In this document: positions 1-11,945 of the stretch, in pieces
Position numbering within the stretch: the stretch's first letter is position 1
Layout of the letters: every line of letters begins with the position of its first letter
From: Torymus aiolomorphi
Lineage: Eukaryota > Arthropoda > Insecta > Hymenoptera > Torymidae
Assembly: GCA_036365515.1 (NCBI GenBank)
Contig: CM070875.1
Span: 2,205,001-2,269,000 of the forward strand
Length of the DNA stretch: 64,000 bases
Direction of reading: 5' to 3'
Notes under the pieces: generated by a model
Told to the model about the DNA's origin: nothing
Database searches by the model: none
The model's input: the letters and a program-made list of their open reading frames with translations, nothing else
Translations under genes and position numbers: made by a program

Positions 1-1277
1 TTTAAAATAAACAACGATAAACAAGCGCAGCAACATTATAGTATTCCGTTGTTATCCGAGCACGCGCTAATCCTAGAACAAAATCGTTATTCCACTACAA
101 AACTTTATTCCGCCCTTTCGCACGAAAAAAGGGAAAAAAACAAAGCCCTCGAATTAACAAATCCTATTTTTCCCCGCCCATCACATCGAGGTACTCTGCT
201 CCGCACTATACCCGCTATACGACTCTTTCGCGATAAGCCCGAAACTTGGAGGGCAGGGACGGCACTTTAAGAACGCCCAAAGAAGTAAAGCCAATGAGTG
301 GGAAAGCCAAGTTGAAAAGTCGATTCGCAGCTACGCACAATCGAGTTTCTCTCTTTCGCTCTCTCTCTCTCCCTCCATTCGTCCCCTGGGGGACGATGTT
401 TCTCGCATCTCTCGCTTGCCACCCTCTCTCTCCGACCCGTAAGACCAAAGTGAATAAAAGATGCGGCGGCCAGCAGCGGTAATTTCTCAACGAGCTTTCT
501 GGAAGTCAATTGGAAACTCCGGATCTGAAACTTTAACGCCTCTGAGAGAGGAGGGGGTGGGAGGTAGGTGGTAGTAGTATACGTTGTGCATTATCGCGTG
601 TAGGAGGAGGAGCGAGAGAGATAACATTTGTATCGAGTTTGTAATTAAAGGAGAATGCAGGGAAAAATGGTGGAATTTTTGCGTGAATAATTTAGAGGGT
701 CGGAACGAGAGCGACCGGATTTAATTAATATGTATCAACTACGACCGCCTGCCCACAAATAAGAGTGGGAGCAGATGCGACGTTGAATAGGTAAAATATG
801 AACACACAAATATTCGTCAGTAGATTATGACACACCGCGGTTAACAGTCACATTGCAAAAGCCATAACCAACTCTTATTGCGCGTTGAAACCGCACGCGC
901 GTATATCACTCCCACCGACAACCGATTACACCTTGTTTGTCAATCGACCGCCGCACTTAAACCCTCGTTTCTCCGTTATCCCCCAAAAAAATTTCATTAA
1001 CCACACGCCTAATCCCTTCGCAAAAAACCTCCCGCGCGATAAGATCGTGGCACTTCGACGCGCGCGAACAAATCCCCAGCACCTTTTTACCGCTGTAGTT
1101 TTTATAGCGGGCCACGCGGCACGTGGCTAAGCGTATTTTAATATTACCCCATAAGGTACCGCCGCCGTAGCGACATTAGCGTGCGCTGCCGCGGGGCTTT
1201 ATTGTATTATAAACGACGCGGGATGGAATGACGATTCGGGAAAAATTGGCTTCTCGTGGAATTTTTGGTTGTGGGTG

Positions 1278-1857
1278 CCCTGGTGGAAATCCAAAACATT
1301 TTGTAACTAATAACTGACCATTTATATTAGAAATTTGCGATAAAATGGGAATTTCTCTTGTACAGTTTCTATAGCTCCTGATGAAGCGCTTTTTCTTCTA
1401 TTATTCGGCCATTTAATAGATTGGAAAATAGAGTGAGATTTTCGAAGACAAGCACAAGCTTGTTTTTAAGTATTTTAAAGGTATTAAAACTGATCAGTTT
1501 CTTTAGTCTGGAAATGACTAGCAGAAGGCTTGCTGTTTATAACAAGGAGTGAGAGAGACAGAATCAGATGGAGAAATAAAAGTTTTGCTGAATTATTCAT
1601 AGAATGAATACACCAAGTGATTTATTAGTTAATGTTATTTATTTATATTTTGGTAAGCCATCCAGTGCACTTTAATGCTCTTTCATCAAAGATAAAATGA
1701 GTAGGTAAATCAAATACGAATATTTTGTTGTTACGTCAATCTAAGAAATAGGCAAATAATGGTCGAAAAATCGTTTCATCATAGCGATTGATTATCCTGT
1801 TTTACTACCCATTTTCTAATTTCTTGGCCATTTCATATAGATGAATTTCTACCAGGG
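1278..1857. mobile_element. Foldback element with CCCTGGTRGAAAT ends, old copy
   Basis: The left end reads CCCTGGTGGAAATC; the right end is the reverse complement of CCCTGGTAGAAATTC. The arms stay alignable inward. Left arm TGATGAAGCGCTTTTTC and CGGCCATTTAATAGATTG (1,379-1,422) match the reverse complement of 1,735-1,781 with many substitutions. The 580-base unit has no coding capacity, and its divergence suggests an old insertion. It shares terminal sequence with the small element at 56,746-56,915. Confidence 0.6.
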
Positions 1858-2388
1858 AAAGTGTGGCTGAGATACGATTGAATAGGAGCAAGAATTTTAA
1901 AGATGTAAGGGGAATGGCTTGCTTTACGCGGAAAGAAAAACTTTTTTCAATACATCGATCCCGCTTAAAAAAAACTTATTTAGGTTATTATCAATTCAGA
2001 TTAATTACCGACTAAGCAAACACTCTTAATCGTGTATATGTATAGGTTTTTTATTACCATTCCAACCCCCGCCATTTGTCATTCATCCTGCCGCCGCAAA
2101 TAAGACAAAACGCGCGCGTACGACATAATAACAGTGCACTCAGCTGATAACCGGCGCGCCAACGTCTACGCGTGAACGCGCGATAAATTGATATAAAGTT
2201 TCTAATAAGGCCGACCGACGCATTTAACGCAGCTCGTTAAGAAACTTCGGGGGACCCTGCGGGTGCGCCTAGATTTCATTGTTAAACCTAAACAATATGC
2301 GAAATAACTATACGCGCACTGCACAATTTGATAAAAAAAATTCAACCTTTCACTCCTCCCAGTGGTGTGGAAAAAGTCGAGAGAGAAA

Positions 2389-2507
<119 letters not shown>

Positions 2508-3754
2508 GGAGATAGAATAGTAGCGCGGCGATGAAGTTGCGAAGGCCAACAAAGAGTATAACGCCCTCGGCTGTAAAAATAAGCAGACTGAAAATTGCAA
2601 GAGTGCGCGGATATAGTCGTATAGAAGGAGGAGGAAGAAGAGGAAGAAAGCTTTCAACTGACATAATTCTTAACTCTTATTACGTTAGTGTGGCCACTGG
2701 CCTTTGAGCTCCAGAGTTCCGTGTTTATCTGGCGCAAAGTCTTTATCCTGGTTTCTTGGTTAATGCCACGGTTCAAGAGAGCTGCGCGATAAACAGCGCG
2801 CGGCTTTTTCGTCGGCAAGAATGGAGCTGCGATTGTGGTTGACATTGGTAAGGTGCGTGATTAAATGTTAGATAGCGAACCATGGTTTTTAGGTTGGTTG
2901 ATTAAAAGATGAGTGAAAAGTAACGTTTTGTCATGGCAGCGTTTACATTAGTTTTCTATAATTGACAAATAAATATACATTGCCAAACAGTAGAATATTA
3001 TCAAAATCGCGTTCAACGAAAACTCGTGAAAACCCACTACCCAAAAAATTCAACCCGAATCACTTCGAAACTCTTTCCTCTGCTCTTCCCACCACCATCC
3101 ACCTAACCAGAACTTTCCCCTTCTACCCAATACCACCAAATCTCTCCATATTAATATACCATATCATCCTCCCATTCCACCCCCTATACTTATAATTCCA
3201 CACTCGCAACAATGAACTCGCAACACACCCAAGGACGTGCCAACGACAATCACGCACGCACGAATGTGTGTTCCATCTACTTTCCAGTCTCGCATCGCAG
3301 GCGAAAGACGCACTAAAGAGGCTGTAAAGAGGCAGTCGCCGGGTGGGTATTCGCAAAGTAGCTCTCACCCTCCCACCGAGAGGACGAAAGAGCTGGGAAA
3401 AAGGACATGCGCGAGCGGACTGGGAAATAGAAAGGGAAGAAGCGTCCAATACCACGAATGGACTTTCAAGCAGGCATACATCAACCTCGACCCTGCGCTC
3501 TGTCTCTCTCTTCGCCTCGCACCTGCGTATCGTATAGACCACACCCCTTTCCCCATTTCAGCCCCCTCGTCTGTCTCTCGCCCGCCTGATCGATCTTTAA
3601 TCCATGCCTTCGCTCTGTCATCTCTCGATAATATCGTTCCTCCGACGTATACGTATAATACACGTACACAAGTGGCTAGGGTTCAAGTAGACGCAGCATT
3701 TAAACCTAAAAGACGCGGGCGGAGAGATAAAACACGTATGCGTATAATCCCCTC

Positions 3755-4154
3755 GCACTGATGGAAAGATATATTTGAGCCAAATTCCTGTGACTTAACT
3801 GTTAATACACGAAACTAAAATTATTAAAAATATGATGATGTTATTAACAAGTAAGTCAAATTGAATTAAGTAATAAAACTTCAACTGTTAATAAAACATT
3901 TTATGAACTTTTCATCGTTTGTCAATATTTTATTTAACGTTTAATTTGCATATCTAGTCAATAGTTATTATATCGTATTGAAAAATTTAAAACATCAAAA
4001 AAGTATTATAAATATCTGATAATGTTAGTATAATTATTAAAACTTTGAAAATACTATTTATTTGTAAGATTAATTTATTTTTAATAATTTTAGTTTCGTG
4101 TATTAACTGTTAAGTCACAGTAATTTGGCTCAAATATTTCTTTTCTATCAGTGC
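3755..4154. mobile_element. MITE-like foldback with ~78-base terminal inverted repeats
   Basis: The left arm begins GCACTGATGGAAAG and continues through TTTGAGCCAAATT, TGTGACTTAACTGTTAAT and ACACGAAACTAAAATTATT. The right arm (about 4,080-4,154) is its reverse complement with few mismatches. The middle is AT-rich and non-coding. No transposase is present, so it would have been moved by an enzyme encoded elsewhere. No clear target duplication is visible. Confidence 0.8.
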
Positions 4155-7100
4155 GCGCACACACGTATATTATACTAATAAACTTACGTTTACATCCATA
4201 AACATGCGTGCCACGCGCGTCGTTGAGGTTTACTGCCCACACGCGACGACGAGGATGCGTGCTTGACACGTACATAACCACGCCGCGTGTGCACACACAG
4301 ATATATATATACACGGAATACCTCGGATCTATCTATTATACTGCGCCACGCTCGACAGCCTAACAAGACGCCTCTCTTGCGACTATATCTGTTTATCCGG
4401 AATCACCACCCGCGCGCGGTCCTCGAATTATCATAGCGCGCGGAGAAACCAGGCGTCGCAACCGTTGAACCCCGTCTCTCCTGCGGTTATATTATATTCT
4501 CCGACCCTCTCCACTTGCTGCTGCGCGAGTAGTGCGCTGAATACTAAACGCGCGACTTTCTTCTCAAGGAATGGAATGGAATGTTCTCGTTGTTGTTAGA
4601 CAGATTGCCCGCTCAAAGTTTAACGAATCGGAGTAGTGGCTCATTATGGGGGTGGGCGTGAAGGATCGTGAGTATTTTTTTTATTCTCGCTCGCGCGCGC
4701 GCGCGCGCGGGTATATTATGGCATTGATTTCACGCACGAAAGACGGCGCACATCTTTTATTCAGGTTCATTAACGAGGGTATATATAGGTATTATTCACA
4801 CGCGCACACACACACGCGCGTGTACTGTATTATACATCTATACAAGAGAGACAGAGAGAGAGACACACGCTAGTCTTCTCGGATTACTATATACACACAT
4901 ACACGCGCGCGCGCGTACACCGTGGCATCGGATATTCCACGCGTACATTACACACGTGCCGCTCTATACCACAGCGGGGCATATGGATTTCATAAAATCA
5001 AAGCGAAAAAATTCCGTACGCCGCTCACGTGTATGTGTGCGTTTGTATGCAGCGATGGGTCGGACATTGAAATAGATCGCGAGGGCCTAGTGGTGGGAAA
5101 TCACGGGGACGCCGATTCCAACGGAGTCGGTCGGCTGGGAAATGCCAATACCGCGCAAACAGCAATGCAGCAGCTGTGTTGGAGGTGTGAAGAATTGTAC
5201 AAGAGGGTATATATAGGGACGGAGGGTGAATGCTAAGTCGGTAAGATTGCGTTTAATCAAGTTGATAGGGGGAATTAAGGTGGACAAATATTGAATCTTA
5301 GAGGGGGGAGATAAGAGGGCAGAGTTCTTTCATTAATATGAAAAAAAAAAACAAAGATACGGTGATGGAGGTATCTCGTTCCGTTCGTCGAGACGTTTGC
5401 ACAGCCGTTATGACATTGTCAATTATATACCATCACCCTCGCTTTTATACCAAGAGACAGTACAAACCCGCACATTTTATTCTCCTCAAAGAATCGTGCC
5501 TCTTCAATTTGCTCAAGGCGACCCGATTACCAAGAGATTAGAGCTCAATGCAAGCGCGCTCATTGTTTAACATACAAATACTCCCCACCTCTCTCCCCGC
5601 CTCTTAATCCCTACTCTACTCGGCGCGTTTCGGCAAAACCGCGCACGCCGCAACTAACCTTTTTCCGATAATGCTCTCTCTCTCTCTCTACTCTCGACGC
5701 CGCGAGTGCTTTTTAAACGACTACCCGATCTTCGAAATTCATCGGCCTTATAAACCTTCACCTCCTTCTCCTTCTACTCGAGAGTAAAAATAAAAGAAGA
5801 AAAAAAAATCGGGAGAATAACAATACACACCGCGCGGTTATGAAAAGTTGATTTCAATATCGCCGCCGCCGCCGCCGCGTTGCTGCTGCATTATTCACTG
5901 AGTGATGAAAAAAGGGCCTCAGCGCCCGCGCAAATAATGCAGCGCGAGTTTACGAGCTCGTAAAGACGCTGCGGCCGCTCCTGCTGCTACCTTCATGAGC
6001 ATGCAACAGCTCGCCACTATAGCAGACGTAGCGAGCGATGACGACGACGGCGTAAACTCGAGTTTTTCGCAGCCGCTGCCGTCGTCGTAGTCGTCGTCCA
6101 ATTACCAGTGGCGGCAGCTACGGCCTCGAAAGTAGCAAAATTTCGCGAAGACCCGTCTCCCTCCCTCTCTCTATTTTTCCGGCCGCTCATCGCCGCCATC
6201 GTCATCTCAGCTTTCCGCGGAAGAGAGAGAGAGAGCGAGAGAGGGGAAAATCGCGCGACGATAGTCTTTTCATCCAACTTTTAGCCTCTCTCTCTCTTCC
6301 ACGCTCCTTTCGAACGATTCTTTTTCCCCCTTTCGCCGCTTGCACTCTCAATGTAATTGTTTCCCTCTCTCTCTCTCTCTCACTCTCGTGACGCCGCTTT
6401 CTTTGGTGTACTTCATCTTTGTTGCTCTCGTTCGCAGCAGCAGCAGTAGCAGCAGCAGTAGTAGAGCCAAGCCTCTCGCCTTCTTTTTTTCTATCCTCCC
6501 CTCTCTCTCTCTCTCTCTATCTCTCTTTTGCCGTGTGAACCTTTTTGGCTTTCTATAGCCGACCGCGCACAAGAGCGCGCGCTCGCGCGTTCAGCCTCGT
6601 CTGGATAACGAAGTTCAGAGCGAAACTATCTTTCTCACACACACACTCTCTCTCTCTCTAGCGGCCCGAAATCGAGGCTGGCGCGCTGAAAAAGTACGTT
6701 ACGTGTGGTCGTCGAGCGCATTTGATTCTCTCTTGCTTTCTTTCTCGCGAGCGGCGAAAGCAGAAGCGGGCGCTCATGGTTCTCGTCTCTTTTCCGCATC
6801 CACTTGTGAATGAACTTTTATGTCCGCACGTCTGGGCTGCACAACTATATTTTTCGCGAATGAAATTCGTGGTTACCGCTTCAATTGTTTCGTTAAAATT
6901 TTGAGTATCAGGATAGGCACAATAATTCGTTAAAATATTCGCAGACCGCAATTGAACGATAAAGTTAAAAATTCATATACCAGTTTCCTTTGAAGTTATA
7001 TACACCGACGATTACACGAAGCTCTTCTGGCAGCCTTTGGCGACGGTTAATTCACGTCACAACGCAGTCGTCGCGCTCTAGTTCCATAGCTTTTTTTTGT

Positions 7101-7377
7101 CGTTTCTTGCGTTACACGCAATCTTCCTAATTACCATTTCCTCATACCTTCCTTCCACCTAATTAGTTAAGGATGTATTGGCTAATTATAATCCACGTCA
7201 AAAGTTAGTCAATTACTTAAAATATTAATAATTTTCTATGAACGCTTTTTCACGTATTTTGGAGTTGACAGCTTTATTAGGGTACACGAGACACTGAAAA
7301 TCGGGAGAAAATTTTTGTAGTATTTCGACTTTTAAAAACTATGTCTTAATCCCTTTTTGATTTCATTCAAAATCGTA
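4155..7377. other. No gene seen; CpG-rich DNA with simple repeats
   Basis: Contains an alternating CG run at 4,692-4,709, CA/GT-rich stretches near 4,805 and 4,890-4,920, CT/GA tracts near 5,672 and 6,220-6,300, and CAG/GTA triplet runs near 6,434-6,464. The short frames here are low-complexity and match no family I recognise. Confidence 0.6.
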
Positions 7378-7665
7378 CCGCATCTTCCAATTTTATTTAA
7401 TTCTTATTTTTTTGTTTTTATATTGTTCAGAGACAAATTCCTAACAGATCGGAAAACTCAGAAATAAAAAATATTTTTTCTGTTTTAAATAATTAAACAA
7501 AAATTCAGTCAACTTAAAAAGTGAGCTCTTTTTTGAAAAACCTCAGTTTAGTAATTAGTCAAAAAATATTTTTTATTTCCAATGTTTCGAGAGATCTGTT
7601 AGGAATTCTTCTCCGAACAATATATAAGACCGAAAAAATAAAAATTGAAGAAGATGTGGCACACG
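7378..7665. mobile_element. Imperfect inverted repeat, probable old foldback element
   Basis: The left arm contains CCGCATCTTCC, ATATTGTTC, AATTCCTAACAGATC and GAAATAAAAAATATTTTTT. Their reverse complements occur in matching order in the right arm between about 7,540 and 7,660. The loop is about 7,490-7,540. Outer limits are unclear, and no target duplication is seen. Confidence 0.6.
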
Positions 7666-8305
7666 TGGCACACTATTTTGAATGTATTTTGAATTTTCGG
7701 TTTTGAGCATTTAAACTATTTATTAATTGTATTTTTATAAATATATTAAACAAAAAGTGCCGAATACGGTTTGATAATTAATTTTTGATAATCTTTAATA
7801 ATGTTGAGTGGCGACTAGAATTTATGGCCAATACAACCTTAATTCACCTACGCATCACAAAGCTTCAGTCAACACATCCCCAACCAACCCGCAACGAACC
7901 AAAAAGCACCATCGTATACACCGCAGGCGTCGACACGCTTTATCATTTATAAATATCGTAAATATTAGTTTACGGCAACTCGCGCGCGCGCGCAAAGAGA
8001 AGGGGCAAGAGTATAGCCAACAGCGAAACTATTTTAGTGCTAAATAAACCAATCGCGGCCAGTGCCAGGCCCACTCACGCGCGCGCGCGTGCGCCTGAGT
8101 AATAGTTCGGCAATGCATCGTTAACACGCGCCACCGGCCGCGATCGTAAATTTACAAGCCTTCAGAAAAGACATCGCGCTGCTGCCAACGTCACCTGAAA
8201 CATTAACAAAATTGACCAGAACGCCAGGGGACGGGGGCTAGCCGCTGAAAAAGTCCATAAAATCATTTTCACGCAACAATCTTTCAATCTCACCGTACTC
8301 GCTAT

Positions 8306-8313
<8 letters not shown>

Positions 8314-8366
<53 letters not shown>

Positions 8367-8380
8367 CACACACACACACA
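8314..8380. repeat. (TA)n then (CA)n compound microsatellite
   Basis: About 47 bases of alternating TA followed by a CA/TA tail. It explains the repeated Ile-Tyr frames in this place. Confidence 0.97.
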
Positions 8381-11300
8381 TATTCAACGACCACTACGAG
8401 CTTTTCCTAATGCTCACGGGGAAAAAATCGCTTGAAAGCTCAAAAATTGTCGCCCCCCGACGACGCTACGCCCGAAATGGCAATTTCGCCTAGGCGACGA
8501 GAGCGGGAGAAAAGTGGCGAGTTGTTAAGTGCCTCGCGCGCGGGGCCGATCCATCGCGCTAAAAGAGACAGGCGCCTGCGCGCTAGATAGACCGGCGTCG
8601 TCGTCGTCCTCCTCCTCTCTCTTCGTCGTTAACAATGGGCGTATTTTCGCTCTCCCTCGCTCGCTCGCCCGATGGGGGCCGACGCTCGCAAAATTGTTTC
8701 GTGCTCGAGTGCACCACACCCATGCCTGCGCGTGTACTATACGTGTGTCTGTTGCCGGGACCAGAGAGAGAGGCAGCAGCAGCAAGCCAAAGTGCTCCGG
8801 GAGTTTCGGGGCGCGCGCGTAACCACTTCGCGGTCGAGGATATTCTAATTGCATGTGCGCCTGGCAGCAGCAGAGCAGCAGCGGCGCCGCAGAGAGTAGG
8901 AGAGGGTTATACCGTTGATGAGATTAAAATCATCATTCGCGATCTAATCGCATTAGGGCTAATTAGGATCTTTCGCTAATTACATTAACGCGGCCGCGGA
9001 CTTTATTACCCCCGGTGCGTGCGTGCGTGCATCATCGTCGTGGCTTTGCGCTGTTTCTCGTGTGGCTTGTCGTCGTGGCGGTGCGTGTATAGATGCGGGG
9101 GAGAGCGTTTTTGCTTTGGTTTAGGTATATGCTGCGGGATTTGCGCTGTGATTTTGGTTCGGAGGCGGAGAGAATTTTTGGAGAGTTTAAAGGGCCGTCG
9201 GTCGCTAGTTGAGGCAACTAACTTGTCGCAGTAGTGGTCACTTTTTTAAATGTATTTGTTAGGCAAGTTTTTAGGTGGTATAATTTTAATGGCATATTTG
9301 AAAATCAATGTATAACAACGCTTTTTTAATATGAATGAGGGGTTTTAATTACTGCCAGCGATAAATCTAAATCATTAGAACGAATGTTGACTTGTACGTT
9401 AACGAAAAAATGCAGCAGCACAGTAAACAAGTGGAAAAGTGCTAAATACGGTCAGACGAGTCCCGTGCATCATCGTCTCCAGTTTAATTTCAAAATGCAT
9501 TTTTGAATTAAGATAATGCACTTCTGAAAACGTACACAGCTTCGTTTTATTTTGCCCACGGGCTAAGAAGATTAACTTTGCTTGAAATTTATGATTCTTG
9601 TATACGACTTTGGATTATGTATGAAAGAAACTTTACACATAATACGCGCATATAATACACACACACAGAGAGCCGTTCTCATTACCATTTTGCTTTATTA
9701 TTCAAATTGCTATATAAAATTTTCTCTTATCTCGCGCGGAAACTTAATTTCCCATAGCCAGCAACGTTTACTTTGACGCGCGTACATAATTAACTCCCAG
9801 TTGTTTGTTTTTTCTAACATATTATAACTGTCGATTTTCGTTACAAAGCCCGGCGCGACCGAAGTTTCGACTCTCTTAGTGGAATAATAGCGCGGGAGCA
9901 CAATTAATAATTCACTCGAATGCGATATTTGTAAATTAAACTTTATAATTACATTCACAGCTCTCGGCAGTAATAGCTCACGCGTTCGTGCGCGGTCGGG
10001 TGTATATACCGTGCATTCAGCGCGCCTAATTACTCTATTACGCCGTTCAGCCCGGTTACAACGCCCGCGCGTTTGACAGTGATTAGCAATTACTATAATC
10101 GAATTTTTATCGAAAATATATTAACGATTATACGCGCACGTTATACAATTACACAATTGACGCGTGACTCGTTGCCTGCTCCTTTTATGCGATACACGTC
10201 GCGGCGTGTGTGTGTATGGGTGGTACCGTAAATTGAAAAACTTCACGTCAATCAATCCGCATTTACCCAATTAAACAATACGTATCGCTTTGTCTGAATT
10301 ATGAATAAATCAATCGTTAAGCACCGTATAAAAAAAAATTTGAAAGTTAAACTCGCGTATCGTACGTATAAAGAGACTCGGAAAATTGAACAACGCGCGC
10401 TCGCTCGATGTAAACGAGCGCGTAAATTTGACCGTCCGCGCCGAGTGAGTATATAATGCGCGCCCCATTTATAAAGCCCTTGTAACTTTATGACGCTATA
10501 CCTCGGACGCGAATGAACGATACCCTTCATTGGGGGAAAAATCGCTTATTTACATGTTTCACAATGGCCAAATTTACATTCGCCCGCGCGGCTTATATTC
10601 GCATTACATCCGCGCGTCATACTTAATTGATGGCGACCTTTCTTTCGTTGTTTCATATTACACACGCGCGAGAGCCTACGACTACATCAATTAATTCAGC
10701 CGCAGGGGAGAGGGATTGTTCTCCAAAATTACGCGCAGGCGGTTCGAGCAAACAAACACGCGCGCTTTGGTTACACACTTCCGTTAAAAATGCATGCACA
10801 CGAGATCAATCGGCAGCGACATTTATCCACTATATATATATATACACACACACACCCCACACACACACACATACGCGCGCGCGCGCAAGCCGAAAACCCA
10901 ACGAGGTGTGTATAAAGGGAGTTGTGTATATACCAGTACACATATATACGTATGGACGCACGTTAGTCGAGAGGCACACTCGCAGATAGCGAAGGGACGC
11001 CGCTCGTCTGCACTCGAGGATAAAAGATAGTTGAGGGGCCGAGCGAGCGTGAGAGTAAGAGAGTGAGAGAATGATGGAAGTGAGATCAGGGAAGAAGCTC
11101 GGGGGGAAATCAGATAAGCGGGACCGTATTTCCACCTACTCTCCTAGAGAGAGAAGGAGAAAGAGTGAAGAAACGAGCTATCGCATTAAACGCCAATACT
11201 ATAAATAATGCACGATTTCATTTTATGCACCCGCGCGCGTGTCGGCGCTATCGAGTAAAATTAAATCCCGAGCCCCAAGAAAGAAGGAGGGAGAAAGCTC

Positions 11301-11909
11301 TCTACTTGACTTTGTTCTTTGGGGAAAAAGATCGGACTTTATTTCCTGCGCGTAGGTCGTCTGCCGACAAGGCCAGCGAGATGACGGCCTGGGCGAGGGA
11401 AATCGCCCTCTGGGCGTGACAACCAAATTTCCTTTTCTTAAACGAGACTGTCGAATTTTCCTCTTTCTTTCCTTTCCTCGGTAGCGAGCGAGCAAGCGAA
11501 GCGATTATTGCATAAGCGGATCGTATAATTCAAGTGGTCTGTCGCGGTGGTTTTCTTATTCTTTAGTTTTTTATGTGGCGCGTCGTCTTGAAAATTCATG
11601 GAGAATTAACGCGCACATAGTTGTCAGCAGCGAGGTAAATTTTCTTGAAATAAAACACAGTGCTCAAGTTTTCCCATTAAAAATGTACATAAATGCGTGA
11701 AATTTTCGCACAACGAAAAGTTATTTCTCTTTTTACTGTAAAATGTCTGACTGCGCCCCCCGCGACTCGCAGCGTATATACGTAAATTGCGGAATGTGCG
11801 GGATGTTTGTTACATGTAAACCGAGAAACTAACTTCAACAATATACGCACACGGCGCCGCGTATATTTTATAACACCACGACGACGGCCAGCCATAAAAC
11901 CAAAATCAT

Positions 11910-11945
<36 letters not shown>

